Assembly: GCF_948329825.1 (NCBI RefSeq)
Contig: NZ_CAOJCM010000001.1
Span: forward strand, 1,364,001 to 1,428,000
Source: Paenibacillus sp. JJ-100
GTDB taxonomy: Bacteria > Bacillota > Bacilli > Paenibacillales > Paenibacillaceae
DNA length: 64,000 nucleotides
Direction of reading: 5' to 3'
Shown: positions 9,323 to 19,188 of the stretch, piece by piece
Position numbering within the stretch: position 1 is the first letter of the stretch
How the letters are laid out: the number at the start of each line of letters is the position of its first letter
The notes under the pieces: generated by a model
What the model saw: only the letters and a program-made list of their open reading frames with translations
What the model was told of the DNA's origin: nothing
The model's database searches: none
Translations under genes and position numbers: made by a program

Positions 9323-9487
9323 ATGATGACAATCATTTATTCAACTATTACACTAGTCTTACTGTATTTCATTATTAACACAATCGTTCATTCAAGCTTT
9401 ACCCACCGAACAGCACATCGAATGAAAAAACAATTCGAGAAAAACATAGATGAAAGTAACTATCATAATGATTATTATATCGATTAA
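9323..9487 (+). CDS. 54-residue membrane-anchored small protein
   Basis: The ORF encodes one hydrophobic helix (residues 3-22, MTIIYSTITLVLLYFIINTI), then a basic stretch (HRTAHRMKKQ) and an acidic, Tyr-rich tail (NYHNDYYID). AAGGAAAG lies 6 nt before the ATG and a TATAAT box sits upstream, which supports a real gene despite its size. No family was recognised. Confidence 0.55.
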   Translation: MMTIIYSTITLVLLYFIINTIVHSSFTHRTAHRMKKQFEKNIDESNYHNDYYID

Positions 9488-9575
9488 AACGTTTCGTATA
9501 GAAAGCTTGTTTAGCAGGGAACAAAGCACAGATAGTGTCCATTCAAGTGTGAAAAAGGCAATGAACGAGAGGGTG

Positions 9576-10127
9576 CTACCATAGCTGGAGTCTTGCTTCC
9601 AGTATTTTTTTCATCTGCTCAACCATCTCTTCAAGTGTATAAGGCATCGATTCAGCGATCCACCACTCAATCAAGCCGGTAATGGAAATAGACAGAAACT
9701 GTACAAGCACATCCCTGTGAATCTCGTTGTCCAGTTTCATCTGGTTTACTACAATAGTGATGTTACCTTTAATCATTTGTGTCATACGGTATCTGAACGT
9801 TGGAGTGCCTTTACTCGTAATCAACACACGATAAATGGCCGCATGCTCCTTTAGGTAAGCGAAGGCCCGAATAAGTAACTCGGGGGACAGTTCGGCGGTT
9901 AGCCCTTCCTCTGGTATACAGCTTTCAATAAGCTGCATTAGATATGTCTCCACGCTCTGTTCGAGCAGATCATACTTGTCAGTAAAATGCAAATAAATTG
10001 TGCCGCGATTGACATTCGCTCTGTCGGCGATCCCTTGAATGGTGATCTTCTCAAACTCCTGCTCTTCCAGAAGCCTGATGAAGGCTTGCATAATCATATG
10101 TCTCGTTCGTACGATGCGTCGATCCAC
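9576..10127 (-). CDS. TetR/AcrR family regulator (paralogue of the one at 35847)
   Basis: A 183-residue TetR protein with an N-terminal HTH (FEKITIQGIADRANVNRGTIYLHF, about residues 24-47) and an all-helical C-terminus of the short TetR type. It resembles the regulator at 35847-36404 along its length, including NRGT-YLH--DKYDLL and the shared GLIEWW/GIIEWW segment. AAAGGTG precedes the ATG. It is divergent from a ketopantoate-reductase-like gene whose promoter region holds a 26-bp dyad. Confidence 0.88.
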   Translation of the reverse strand: MDRRIVRTRHMIMQAFIRLLEEQEFEKITIQGIADRANVNRGTIYLHFTDKYDLLEQSVETYLMQLIESCIPEEGLTAELSPELLIRAFAYLKEHAAIYRVLITSKGTPTFRYRMTQMIKGNITIVVNQMKLDNEIHRDVLVQFLSISITGLIEWWIAESMPYTLEEMVEQMKKILEARLQLW

Positions 10128-10239
10128 ATTTCACCTTCTTTCTGAACAAATTCAATGTTCGTTGTTCATTTCTCAACAATAACCAAAGCAATTAACCATT
10201 GTTCTTATATGAGCCTCAATGATAACTTGATTGTAGTGT

Positions 10240-10265
10240 ACAGTTGTTAGATATTCAACATCTGT
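10240..10265. promoter_or_regulatory. 26-bp dyad, probable TetR operator
   Basis: Left arm ACAGTTGTTAG and right arm TCAACATCTGT flank 4 nt, in the form ACAnnTGTT-N6-AACAnnTGT. It ends 24 nt before the TTG start of the reductase gene. A dyad of the same length and arm pattern lies at 37991-38016, upstream of the MFS gene linked to the paralogous TetR regulator. Confidence 0.62.
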
Positions 10266-10289
10266 TCATTATAAGAGGAGGAGACCATA

Positions 10290-11219
10290 TTGAACATACT
10301 TGTGTACGGTGCAGGTGTGCAGGGAAGTTATCTGGCACATGTGTTGATAAGAGGTGGCCACGATGTGACCGTGTTAGCAAGAGGAGAGCGAGCCAGGCTA
10401 TTGGAAAATAAGGGTATCGTTATTCGGCACTATCTTCAGCGTAAAACAACAATCGACCGGGTTCGTGTAATTCGTTCTCTAGAACCAAGTGACGTGTATG
10501 ATTTGATTTTCGTCGTTATGAAATACTCAGACTTCGAAGCGGTTCTGCCGATACTCGCTGCCAATAACAGCCGCCATATTGTACTGATTGGTAATAATAT
10601 GGAGACTTACGCGATGCAAGATTATCTGAGCAAAAATGGACGCTCACCTAAGCAAGTCGCGTTCGGGTTTCAGACTACCGCAGGTACACGTACTGACGAG
10701 CACGTCATTTGCATCCGCAGTGGTCATGGACAGATGGTTATCGGGGGGTTAGATGGTACGATTCCTTTTCGTCCTCTGTTAGAGCAGGCTTTTATCGGAA
10801 CGAAATACAAGCTTAATGAGAATGATCAGATCGATGCTTGGTTAAAAAACCACATGGTTATGATTGTGCCTCTGACCATGGTTATTCTGTTCCACCAATT
10901 TCAGATGAAGCAGGTTGTTCGTGACGATAAGCGATTGCGCCAGTTGGTAGCTGCAATGGGGGAGGGTTTCCAAGTACTCGAATCGTTAGGATACCCACTG
11001 ATACCTGCTAAGCAAGCTTCCTGGATTATAGGTTATCCTAACGTCATCCGCAGGGCACTGAAGATTTTTTTCTCACTCCCAGTTAGCCGGCTCATTGATG
11101 GAACGCCCGTGGAACTGAACGCGTTAAATAATACGTTTGCCGAGTGGAGGGCAATGTCGAATGTTCCTACACCGCACTGGGATGCATTGGAGGCGGAATG
11201 GCAAGCAGGGATTAGTTAA
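10290..11219 (+). CDS. Ketopantoate reductase-like protein (ApbA/PanE family)
   Basis: A 309-residue NAD(P)-dependent dehydrogenase with the N-terminal nucleotide-binding motif GAGVQGSYLA (residues 8-17) and the family's mainly helical C-terminal domain. PanE enzymes reduce 2-dehydropantoate in coenzyme A synthesis. Placement away from pan genes and beside a TetR regulator suggests a paralogue with another substrate. It starts at a TTG preceded by AGAGGAGGAG; no ATG fits better. Family is clear, reaction uncertain. Confidence 0.82.
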   Translation: MNILVYGAGVQGSYLAHVLIRGGHDVTVLARGERARLLENKGIVIRHYLQRKTTIDRVRVIRSLEPSDVYDLIFVVMKYSDFEAVLPILAANNSRHIVLIGNNMETYAMQDYLSKNGRSPKQVAFGFQTTAGTRTDEHVICIRSGHGQMVIGGLDGTIPFRPLLEQAFIGTKYKLNENDQIDAWLKNHMVMIVPLTMVILFHQFQMKQVVRDDKRLRQLVAAMGEGFQVLESLGYPLIPAKQASWIIGYPNVIRRALKIFFSLPVSRLIDGTPVELNALNNTFAEWRAMSNVPTPHWDALEAEWQAGIS

Positions 11220-11368
11220 AGACTGAAGAGGCAATTCAACGTTAAGGCATTGATGTACCCATGTGAATTATCTTTGTAGTGTTGAGTCTCACTCCTACTA
11301 GAACCTATGAAATAAAAGAGGGAGGAGATTCAACGCTTGCTTTTTTGATGAAGGAGGAGGACAACTAG

Positions 11369-12373
11369 ATGAGATTTTTAAGTAATGAACACGTACGCCA
11401 AGGATTACATATACCACAAGTTATTGATCTCGTAGAAACGGTCTACAGAGCTAGAAGTGAACATAATACGGAGACATGGCCTACGATCTTTTATGATTTT
11501 GTTCCAGGTGCAGCAGATATGGACATCAAATCCGGATATGTAAAGAGTGCGAAGATATTCGGACATAAAACAGTCACATGGTTTGCTGAGAACGAAGCGA
11601 AGCAAATGCCTACCCTCATGGGTCTTATCAATGTTTTTGATGCAGAAACAGGTAAACCTATAGGGATGACCGAGGCTTCATTTATTACAGGCATTCGTAC
11701 AGGAGCATCGGGTGCGATTGGAGCAAAGTATTTAGCTAGAAAGGATTCGGAAACTCTTCTTATCGTAGGATCAGGTAATCAAGCCATTTTCCAAATAGCT
11801 TCTGCTTTATGTGCATTTCCGAGCTTGAAAGTGGTTCGTGTTGCCGCTAGAGACTTGGAAAAGCTGAGGACTTTTGTTGATACGATACCAACTCGGCTTC
11901 AAGCTGAATTTGGAGTGAACACGGAAGAAGTTACTTTTCAAGCAGCTGATTCTCTTGAACAAGCTGTTAAAGCAAGTGATATCATTATCACCGTGACACC
12001 ATCAAGAACGCCAATCTTGAAGAGAGAATGGGTGAAACAAGGCACACATATCTCTTGTATGGGGGCAGATATGGAGGGAAAACAAGAGATTGATTCCAGT
12101 CTTGTGTCAGAAGCCAAGGTTTTCGTAGATGATAAAGAGCACTGTATGCAAGCGGGTGAAATTGAAATCCCACTGAAAGAAGGCAAGGTTCTAGAGAGTC
12201 ATATTTGCGGTGAGATCGGAGATTTAATTGCAGGGAACATAGAGGGAAGAACCTCGGACGAACAAATCACTATTTTTGATGCTACAGGCATGGCGATTCT
12301 GGATATTTATGCTGCGAATATAGCCCTACAAATGGCAGAAGAAAAAGGTTTCGGAGTCAAAATTGAAATGTAA
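11369..12373 (+). CDS. Ornithine cyclodeaminase / mu-crystallin family protein
   Basis: A 334-residue member of the OCD/mu-crystallin fold. Members use NAD(P) to deaminate, cyclise or reduce amino or imino acids. The N-terminal half has ITGIRTGASGAIGAKYLAR and the Rossmann motif GSGNQAIFQI follows near residue 138. The ATG has AAGGAGGAGGA upstream. It is monocistronic, 149 nt after the reductase-like gene. Ornithine cyclodeaminase, alanine dehydrogenase and ketimine reductase activities are all possible. Confidence 0.85.
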   Translation: MRFLSNEHVRQGLHIPQVIDLVETVYRARSEHNTETWPTIFYDFVPGAADMDIKSGYVKSAKIFGHKTVTWFAENEAKQMPTLMGLINVFDAETGKPIGMTEASFITGIRTGASGAIGAKYLARKDSETLLIVGSGNQAIFQIASALCAFPSLKVVRVAARDLEKLRTFVDTIPTRLQAEFGVNTEEVTFQAADSLEQAVKASDIIITVTPSRTPILKREWVKQGTHISCMGADMEGKQEIDSSLVSEAKVFVDDKEHCMQAGEIEIPLKEGKVLESHICGEIGDLIAGNIEGRTSDEQITIFDATGMAILDIYAANIALQMAEEKGFGVKIEM

Positions 12374-12534
12374 GATAGAAGAAGGATGTAGTGTAATCTC
12401 GATTGCAACATTTCTAGCCTTTATTCCGTTAGTTTAAGTATAAAATATAAATATTTTGGAACTTAATCCCTTAATATTTATATTAATTTTATAATAGGTA
12501 TAGAAAATAGTATTTAGCAAAGGATGAGATTACA

Positions 12535-12825
12535 TTGGTTACGAAGCAAAAAACGGTCCCATTTTTCAAGAGGTACTGGGTATACTCTATTGGTGTGTTT
12601 TTGTTGTCACAGCTATTCTTTATTAGTTCTGAAGCGACCGGTTGGATCCTGAACTACAGAGATTTTAGTGGAACCGTTTTGGGAAGAATTCAGGACTCCA
12701 CGTTGTTTACAACATGGTTTAATTTCTACGAAACACCTCACTATAACCTGCTTACCGTCTTCTTTGGCATCTTTTTTCTTGTTCCAGGAGTGGTGAGCGC
12801 GGTCACAAAGGGGTTATCTCGCTAA
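12535..12825 (+). CDS. Small membrane protein of unknown function
   Basis: A 96-residue protein with hydrophobic segments at about residues 17-33 and 70-90 separated by a polar loop. It starts at a TTG with AAGGATGAG 7 nt upstream; a TATAAT box lies at 12490-12495. A strong terminator follows at 12968, supporting a transcribed unit. No family was recognised. Confidence 0.6.
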   Translation: MVTKQKTVPFFKRYWVYSIGVFLLSQLFFISSEATGWILNYRDFSGTVLGRIQDSTLFTTWFNFYETPHYNLLTVFFGIFFLVPGVVSAVTKGLSR

Positions 12826-12967
12826 TTGAGAAAGACTAACTATTAGGACCAAATGTAGTACTAGAATTCATAACAGATTTCGTAACAGATTTCCACACCA
12901 GGCAGACCCATATGTCTTGAACAAGGTTCGACTGAAGTCTGACGAGATACATACGTTTCACCCTTCA

Positions 12968-13002
12968 AAGAAGATTACAGGACGACTGTAATCTTCTTTT
13001 TT
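12968..13002 (+). terminator. Strong rho-independent terminator
   Basis: AAGAAGATTACAG pairs perfectly with CTGTAATCTTCTT over 13 bp with a 5-nt loop, then TTTT. It ends the unit of the 96-residue membrane protein and may also stop the convergent AraC regulator transcript, though the T-run on that strand is weaker. Confidence 0.88.
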
Positions 13003-13043
13003 AGTGGGCGACACCTCTGAACGAGCACACTGCTGAGACAACA

Positions 13044-15350
13044 TCAGTTTACGGGCTTTTGCTGTCGGTTCATTTCAATCAAATGCTGTTTTCGGTAGGC
13101 GCCCGGTGTTAAACCCGTCGTTTTTTTGAAAATGCGATTGAATGAAGTAATGTTATGATATCCCACCTGGATACTAACTTCATTAATGGTCCAGTTCGTT
13201 GTCGCTAGAAGTTCACAGGCTTTATTCAATCGGATTTTTTGCAAATGTTCGCTAAAATTAACCCCCGTCTTTTCTTTGATATAAACGGAGAGATATGTCG
13301 TCGATAGATTCAGCCGCTCCGATAGATACTCCAGCGAAATATCCTCCATATAATGAGTCTGAATGATCTGGTAAAACATAGCGATGACGGGTTCCCCCAG
13401 AGAAGGAGTGTTACGATCACGCATAATTGCAGTATAGGCGTATAAGATGTGTCTGAAAGCCATCTCATAATCTGCAAGCGAATGACAATCCCTCAGCATG
13501 TCCTCCCAATCTTTCGATGGTATCTCCGATCCCTTGAAAGGCAGCTGTTGCTCCATACATTTCACAATATGATGCTTAATGGATAGACCCAATTGTCTGA
13601 ATTGGAGTACGCTTGCATCTTTATTTCTGTAGTTAACGAGTAATTGATATATCCACTCCAGGCAGGCCTCTTCATCCAGTGCTTGCAGAATCTGGTCTAG
13701 TTCGCGTCCGCGTTTTAATAAAGGCTGATCCAATTCAGGCAGGCGACGTGCTTCGCTGATGAGTTGAGTTTCGTCCAGCAAGCGAGCTTCTGAAGCCAAA
13801 TCTCGGAGTTGCTGATAGGATTCGCTGAATCTGGTCGGTTGATCCGTAGCAGGAAGGGTGCATATCGTCACGACATAGTATTCTTTTTCCTCATCCAAAG
13901 TTGCTTTAAGCTGTTCAAGAAGTTCTCGCAGCTCCGGGATGGAAGGTTCTTTTAATACGGAGACGATCTCGTTTTTTTCCATTTGAAATGTATGATTGGC
14001 ACGAAATCTCTCTTTTGTTTGAAGATGAATGTAATCCAGCAATTGACGCACCGCTCGTTCCCGATCAAGAGGCATCGTGCCATCTTCAGATATGCGAAAA
14101 CGAATATCATAATACACGATCTGATAACTTCCTCCGTCTGCCAGAAAATCGTTCCACTCACTAAGGTCAGTATTAATATTTTTCAGCTGGTTCATATAAG
14201 AGTAGTTAGTGAGAATGGTGTTCTGACGATTAAGCTTGGTAACAATGATTTCTTTTTCTTTTTTTAGCTCAGCCATCTTGCTCTGAATAAGATCAAATTC
14301 CCAGATTTCGGTCTTTTCCGAAGAGACGTCAACCTTCTCTTGCAGGGAGGTACGATCCAGCAGTGAAGACAACATATGTTTGACAGGCGTGTGCAATCGG
14401 CGGCTTAGATATAGAGAGACAAGTGTAGCTATTAAGAGTGAAGAAATACAGATAAGAACCATGTAACTAGTCAAGCGTTGTAATTGATCGGCAATGCGGT
14501 TATCTGTCAGCGATGTAATATATGTAAGCCCGTCAGAACCGTTTGATTTGAAATAATATCTTCCATTTTGCTTGTGGACCATCTTTCCTTCCTGAAAAAC
14601 GGGAACCGTTACACCTTCTGCATGTGAACCAGGACCAGCCGAATGATACAGAACATTCCCCTTTGGATCGGTGATCGTCAAGCTGTGTACTTCCGTAGAA
14701 CCGAAAAAAGACTGAACCGCTTTCTGGATATCGATCATAGCGATAATCTGATAGGAAGCATTCGGATTCTTGAATGTATAAGGAATCAGTTGTCCACTTT
14801 CGGGAGAACCAGCCTTCATCTGGAAAGAAGCCGCAGGCGAGATCAGAAATGTATCTGGCTTCTCTATGAGTCTGTTCCAGTACTCTAATGGGTAGGTTTT
14901 ACTGTAGTAGGATGTGTTGAACATGTAATCTGAGCTGCCACTGCCTGATTTACCGAATGCCAGTCGTTCTGAGGGGAAATGCACAATAACATCTTCTAGT
15001 AGAAACAACGAATTGTACACATAGCCCCGAATGTCCGATATAACCTCTTTCGCTTTCAGGTAGTCTGCCTCTTGAAATCCTACACGATGGAGCTGCCGAT
15101 TAAAGGTGACGAGATCTGGATTATTGTACAAATGAAACAGCATAATCTGAATTTGCTCCATATGATTCGAGAAGCGTTCCGCAGTGTTATTCGTCTCATT
15201 ACGACTGTTTTGAACGATTTCTTCCTGAAGGCCCGTTTTGAATACATAATAAATCAGAATATAAAACAAACAGAACAATGAAATAATTGCCAAAAAACTA
15301 ACAAATATTTTGAAAAACAGCGTCCGTTTTTTATTCCTCATCCAGTTCAT
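13044..15350 (-). CDS. Membrane-bound AraC family regulator with extracellular sensor domain
   Basis: A 768-residue transcription factor. A transmembrane helix near residues 13-35 is followed by an extracellular sensor region of about 250 residues, a second helix near 280-305, a cytoplasmic linker, and a C-terminal double AraC HTH (about 655-755, with ISLEYLSERLNLSTTYLSVYIKEK cut by the key GYHNITSFNRIFKK). I prefer the ATG at 15350, with GAGGG 8 nt upstream, over a GTG at 15371. It is divergent from the sugar ABC operon and probably activates it upon sensing an external sugar. Confidence 0.88.
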   Translation of the reverse strand: MNWMRNKKRTLFFKIFVSFLAIISLFCLFYILIYYVFKTGLQEEIVQNSRNETNNTAERFSNHMEQIQIMLFHLYNNPDLVTFNRQLHRVGFQEADYLKAKEVISDIRGYVYNSLFLLEDVIVHFPSERLAFGKSGSGSSDYMFNTSYYSKTYPLEYWNRLIEKPDTFLISPAASFQMKAGSPESGQLIPYTFKNPNASYQIIAMIDIQKAVQSFFGSTEVHSLTITDPKGNVLYHSAGPGSHAEGVTVPVFQEGKMVHKQNGRYYFKSNGSDGLTYITSLTDNRIADQLQRLTSYMVLICISSLLIATLVSLYLSRRLHTPVKHMLSSLLDRTSLQEKVDVSSEKTEIWEFDLIQSKMAELKKEKEIIVTKLNRQNTILTNYSYMNQLKNINTDLSEWNDFLADGGSYQIVYYDIRFRISEDGTMPLDRERAVRQLLDYIHLQTKERFRANHTFQMEKNEIVSVLKEPSIPELRELLEQLKATLDEEKEYYVVTICTLPATDQPTRFSESYQQLRDLASEARLLDETQLISEARRLPELDQPLLKRGRELDQILQALDEEACLEWIYQLLVNYRNKDASVLQFRQLGLSIKHHIVKCMEQQLPFKGSEIPSKDWEDMLRDCHSLADYEMAFRHILYAYTAIMRDRNTPSLGEPVIAMFYQIIQTHYMEDISLEYLSERLNLSTTYLSVYIKEKTGVNFSEHLQKIRLNKACELLATTNWTINEVSIQVGYHNITSFNRIFKKTTGLTPGAYRKQHLIEMNRQQKPVN

Positions 15351-15498
15351 AAGACAATCCCTCATTTTCACTCTTCTAGTAAAACAAAGATCATCTGGCC
15401 CATTTTACGCGCGAAATGTTAAAACGCAAGAGTTGATATATGATCGTAATGTAAAAAGAGAATATCCCTTTTTTGCGAAAATAGATGCTTTTTCAGGG

Positions 15499-15524
15499 AA
15501 AATCACGATATAGGTAAAAATCAC
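15499..15524. promoter_or_regulatory. Direct repeat AAAATCAC, possible AraC-family site
   Basis: AAAATCAC occurs at 15499-15506 and 15517-15524, 18 bp apart, in the gap between the divergent AraC regulator and the ABC operon. Direct repeats of about two helical turns are usual for AraC-type proteins. Assignment is by position only. Confidence 0.35.
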
Positions 15525-15641
15525 AAGGAAAGACTAGGTTCTCAAAAACGGTTTATACCCAAAAGCGCCGAAGATCTGTAACATTCGATGTGCAGCCGAG
15601 CCGATCATGATCAGGCTGGAGAGAAGGGGGGATTACTAGTT

Positions 15642-16610
15642 TTGGAACAGACGACGTCCGTCAATGTACAGGGACACGGGGGTCGGGAGAGTAGAATGCG
15701 TGCCCAAAAATCCCGGTTCCATTCCATTCGTAAAAACTGGGATTTGTATCTGTTATTTTTACCGGTCATCATTTACTTCGTTCTATTTCATTATGTGCCC
15801 TTATATGGCGTTCAGATTGCCTTCAAGGATTTTATCGCGAACAAAGGCATCACCGGAAGCGCATGGGTGGGTTTCAAACATTTTGAACGGTTCTTTGACA
15901 GCTTTTATTTTTGGCGAATCATGAAAAACACACTTGGTATCGGTATGTACGAATTAATTGTAAGCTTTCCCATTCCCATTCTTCTTGCGTTAATGATCCA
16001 CGAAGTCAGATCGAGTAACTTCAGGAGATTTGTACAGACCGTGACCTACATGCCTCACTTTTTATCGACTGTCGTGATGGTAGGTATGATTATGATTTTC
16101 TTGTCTCCTGTCAGCGGATTAGTCAATCAAGTCATTACTGCTTGGGGTGGAGAAGCAATTTCATTCATGACGGAACCCGGCTGGTTCAAGAGTATATTTG
16201 TGTGGTCAGGGGTATGGCAGACGATGGGGTGGAGCTCAATCATCTATTTGGCAGCACTTGCCGGGGTAGATCCTCAGCTCCATGATGCAGCTAAAGTAGA
16301 TGGCGCAACCCGACTTCAACGCATCTGGCATGTTAATATTCCAGGCATTGCTCCAACAATGGTCGTGCTATTAATTCTTAATGTAGGGTCCGTCATGGGC
16401 GTGGGGTTCGAAAAAGTGTTCCTTATGCAAAATGCATTAAACATGGAAACATCCGATGTTATTGCGACCAACGTATATCGTAGCGGTATTTTGGGAGCGC
16501 AGTACAGTTATTCCGCTGCAGTTGGTCTGTTTAATTCAGTCATTAATTTTATTTTGCTGCTAACCGTTAACCGGATCGCTCGTAAAGTCAGTTCAAACAG
16601 CCTATGGTAA
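15642..16610 (+). CDS. Sugar ABC transporter permease, LplB family
   Basis: A MalF-like CUT1 permease with six membrane spans. The characteristic opening RKNWDLYLLFLPVIIYFVLF is followed by YVPLYGVQIAFKDF, and the EAA loop (DAAKVDGATRLQRIWHVNIP) contacts the ATPase. No ATPase gene is nearby, as is usual where a shared MsmX-type ATPase serves many systems. Start is uncertain: a TTG at 15642 has AAGGGGGGA 9 nt upstream, while ATG 15696 gives a more family-like N-terminus. First gene of a five-gene operon. Confidence 0.9.
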   Translation: MEQTTSVNVQGHGGRESRMRAQKSRFHSIRKNWDLYLLFLPVIIYFVLFHYVPLYGVQIAFKDFIANKGITGSAWVGFKHFERFFDSFYFWRIMKNTLGIGMYELIVSFPIPILLALMIHEVRSSNFRRFVQTVTYMPHFLSTVVMVGMIMIFLSPVSGLVNQVITAWGGEAISFMTEPGWFKSIFVWSGVWQTMGWSSIIYLAALAGVDPQLHDAAKVDGATRLQRIWHVNIPGIAPTMVVLLILNVGSVMGVGFEKVFLMQNALNMETSDVIATNVYRSGILGAQYSYSAAVGLFNSVINFILLLTVNRIARKVSSNSLW

Positions 16611-16623
16611 GGGAGGTGATAGA

Positions 16624-17505
16624 GTGGCACAGAGTCGTGGAGACCGGGTTGTTGAATGGGTGATTTATACCATCCTCGCACTGGTTTCAATTGTCGTGCT
16701 GTACCCTGTTTTTTTTGTGGGGATTGCATCGATCAGTAATCCTGAGAGCGTCATACGTGGTGAAGTATGGCTGTGGCCTCGAAACCTCTCGCTGTTTGGT
16801 TATGAGCGTTTGTTCGCAAATAGCGAACTGATGAAGGGTTATGGTAACACCTTGTTATATACGGTTGCCGGAACCCTGCTTAATTTGATGATGACTATTG
16901 CGGCAGCATACCCGTTGTCTAGGCCCGATTTTAGAGGTAGAACCATTTTTACCGTTCTGATCGTGTTTACGATGTTTTTTAGTGGGGGGATGATTCCAAC
17001 CTATCTGCTCATCAAGGATCTCGGGATGCTGGACACCTTCTGGGTCATGATTATCCCGTCGGCGTTATCCGTATGGAATATGCTGATCATGAAGACATTC
17101 TTCCAGAGTTCCATTCCGAACGAGATTCAGGAAGCTGCTTTTATGGATGGATGTTCGAACTTAAAGGTGTTGGTACGGATCGTTTTGCCTTTGTCGGGCC
17201 CGGTACTTGCGGTCATGGTTCTCTTTTACGCAGTAGGGCACTGGAACAGTTATTTTAATGCCTTGATCTATTTGTCAGACCGTGACAAGTATCCGCTGCA
17301 GTTATTTTTACGTGAAATACTGGTTCAGGGGCAGATGCAAGAGATGGTAGACATTAGTAACGATTCCCTGGCCAGAAGCATGATGGATGCCGAAGCGATC
17401 AAGTATGCTGCTGTCATTATCACCAATCTTCCCATGTTCATTTTGTATCCGTTTCTACAGAAATATTTCATAAAAGGAGTCATGATTGGTGCAGTAAAAG
17501 GGTAG
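16624..17505 (+). CDS. Sugar ABC transporter permease, YtcP family
   Basis: The 293-residue MalG-like partner of the permease encoded just upstream. It has six hydrophobic segments and the EAA loop (QEAAFMDGCSNLKVLVRIVLP), and it ends with the family tail FIKGVMIGAVKG. The GTG start follows AGGGAGGTGAT, 13 nt after the previous stop. Together the two permeases form the channel for an oligosaccharide or uronic-acid sugar bound by the lipoprotein encoded next. Confidence 0.92.
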   Translation: MAQSRGDRVVEWVIYTILALVSIVVLYPVFFVGIASISNPESVIRGEVWLWPRNLSLFGYERLFANSELMKGYGNTLLYTVAGTLLNLMMTIAAAYPLSRPDFRGRTIFTVLIVFTMFFSGGMIPTYLLIKDLGMLDTFWVMIIPSALSVWNMLIMKTFFQSSIPNEIQEAAFMDGCSNLKVLVRIVLPLSGPVLAVMVLFYAVGHWNSYFNALIYLSDRDKYPLQLFLREILVQGQMQEMVDISNDSLARSMMDAEAIKYAAVIITNLPMFILYPFLQKYFIKGVMIGAVKG

Positions 17506-17539
17506 ATTCTACATCATTTTATAAAGGGAGTGCGTGAGG

Positions 17540-19153
17540 ATGTTGTTTAAAAAATGGGGCAGTTTGACCTTATCCATTGTAATTACAGCAGGGTTACTGG
17601 CTGGATGTAGTCAAGAAAATGCGCCTGCAGAGGAAGGGCCTGATAGACTGGCCAATCTTAATGCGACAGGCATGCCGGTCGTGAAGGAACCCATCGAGCT
17701 AGATTTTTTCACAGGCAAATCAACTACGAACGGGAGCAAATTTGAAGAAACATTGATCTGGAAAACGTATAGAGACCTGTCCAACGTTAACGTGAAATTC
17801 AATCTCGTTCCGTTTGAGACACTCACCGAGAAGCGTAATCTGGCTCTCGCCGGCGGAGATTATCCGGATGTATTCTATTCGGCTCGTGTGACTTCCGATG
17901 AATTAACACGTTACGGTGCGCAGGGTGTATTTATTCCGCTGAATGATCTGATCGACCGATATGCCCCCAATTTTAAACGATTGATGGAGCAGTACCCTGA
18001 TATTCGTAAAGGCTTGACGATGCCAGATGGCAACATCTATTCTATGCCGTCATTCTATGATCCTGCCCTGTTGTCTATGTTAATTGGTGCACCGCTTTGG
18101 ATTAATGAAGATTGGTTGAAGCAATTAAATATGGAAGAACCGGATTCTATAGAAAGTTTCTATGCCTATCTGAAAGCGGTCAAAACGACCGATCTGAATG
18201 GAAACGGTAAAAATGATGAAATTCCATTTAGCGCAACAGGCATTACTGGCATTATTGACCATGTTAAAGGCGCATGGGGGCTAGGCAACCGCGGGCTTGG
18301 ACACAAGCTTGTTGATGTGGAACCAGGCACGGGTGAGCTACGCTTCACTAAGACGTTACCTCAGTACAAGGAAGTGCTGCAATACGTGAACAAGCTCCAT
18401 CAGGAAGGACTGCTGGATCCGGAAATATTCACGTTGGATGGCGGAGCACTGAATGCCAAAGGTCAGGCTGGAACACTCGGTGCGACAACCGTTCCTAATC
18501 CAGAAACGGTGATGGGACAGAAGAACTTTATCGGTCTCGGAGCCCTCAAAGGACCTGATGGAGAACAACTCTATTCTCATGTGAAAGTGCCTATGGTACA
18601 TGTCGGAGCCTTCGCTATTACAGATAAAAATGAGAATCCGGAAGCAACGATTCGCTGGATGGATCATTTCTACAGTGATGAAGGAGCGCTGCTCTACTTT
18701 ATGGGAAAAGAAGGAGAGACGTATGAGAAGGATGCGGAAGGCAATCTGCAATATACGCAGGATATTACAGCGAATCCGGACGGACTGACTCAGGATCAGG
18801 CTCTAGCAAAATATTTCACCTGGCTGGGCGGAAGCTATCCGGGCCTGGTGAAGGAAGATTATTTTAAAGGTTCAGAAACATTGCCGAGCTCTCTCCAAGC
18901 TGCAGACAAGGCGAAAGATCACGCTGTAGAAGACATTTGGTATAACTTTAACTTCACACAGGAAGAATCGGAGTTCATGTCTTCGATCGGCAAAGACATC
19001 CAAGATTACGTGACCGAAATGGAGGCAAAATTTGTGAATGGCAGTGCAAGTTTTGATCAGTGGGATGAGTACGTAACCGTTCTAAACAAGATGGGGCTGG
19101 AAGAGTATATGAAGGTATATCAGGCAGCCTATGAGAGATATAAGACGGAATAA
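17540..19153 (+). CDS. Extracellular sugar-binding lipoprotein (LipO type)
   Basis: A 537-residue solute-binding protein. Residues 1-22 are a lipoprotein signal and C23 (LLAGC) is the lipid anchor. The long two-lobed body with VKFNLVPFETLTEKRNLALAGGDYPDV is typical of the large CUT1 binding proteins paired with LplB and YtcP. AAAGGGAG sits 9 nt before the chosen ATG; a GTG at 17534 is too close to it. It supplies ligand to the two permeases encoded upstream. The ligand is unknown. Confidence 0.9.
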   Translation: MLFKKWGSLTLSIVITAGLLAGCSQENAPAEEGPDRLANLNATGMPVVKEPIELDFFTGKSTTNGSKFEETLIWKTYRDLSNVNVKFNLVPFETLTEKRNLALAGGDYPDVFYSARVTSDELTRYGAQGVFIPLNDLIDRYAPNFKRLMEQYPDIRKGLTMPDGNIYSMPSFYDPALLSMLIGAPLWINEDWLKQLNMEEPDSIESFYAYLKAVKTTDLNGNGKNDEIPFSATGITGIIDHVKGAWGLGNRGLGHKLVDVEPGTGELRFTKTLPQYKEVLQYVNKLHQEGLLDPEIFTLDGGALNAKGQAGTLGATTVPNPETVMGQKNFIGLGALKGPDGEQLYSHVKVPMVHVGAFAITDKNENPEATIRWMDHFYSDEGALLYFMGKEGETYEKDAEGNLQYTQDITANPDGLTQDQALAKYFTWLGGSYPGLVKEDYFKGSETLPSSLQAADKAKDHAVEDIWYNFNFTQEESEFMSSIGKDIQDYVTEMEAKFVNGSASFDQWDEYVTVLNKMGLEEYMKVYQAAYERYKTE

Positions 19154-19188
19154 TGAAATAACTGGACTACATGAAGGAGGGACAAGCT

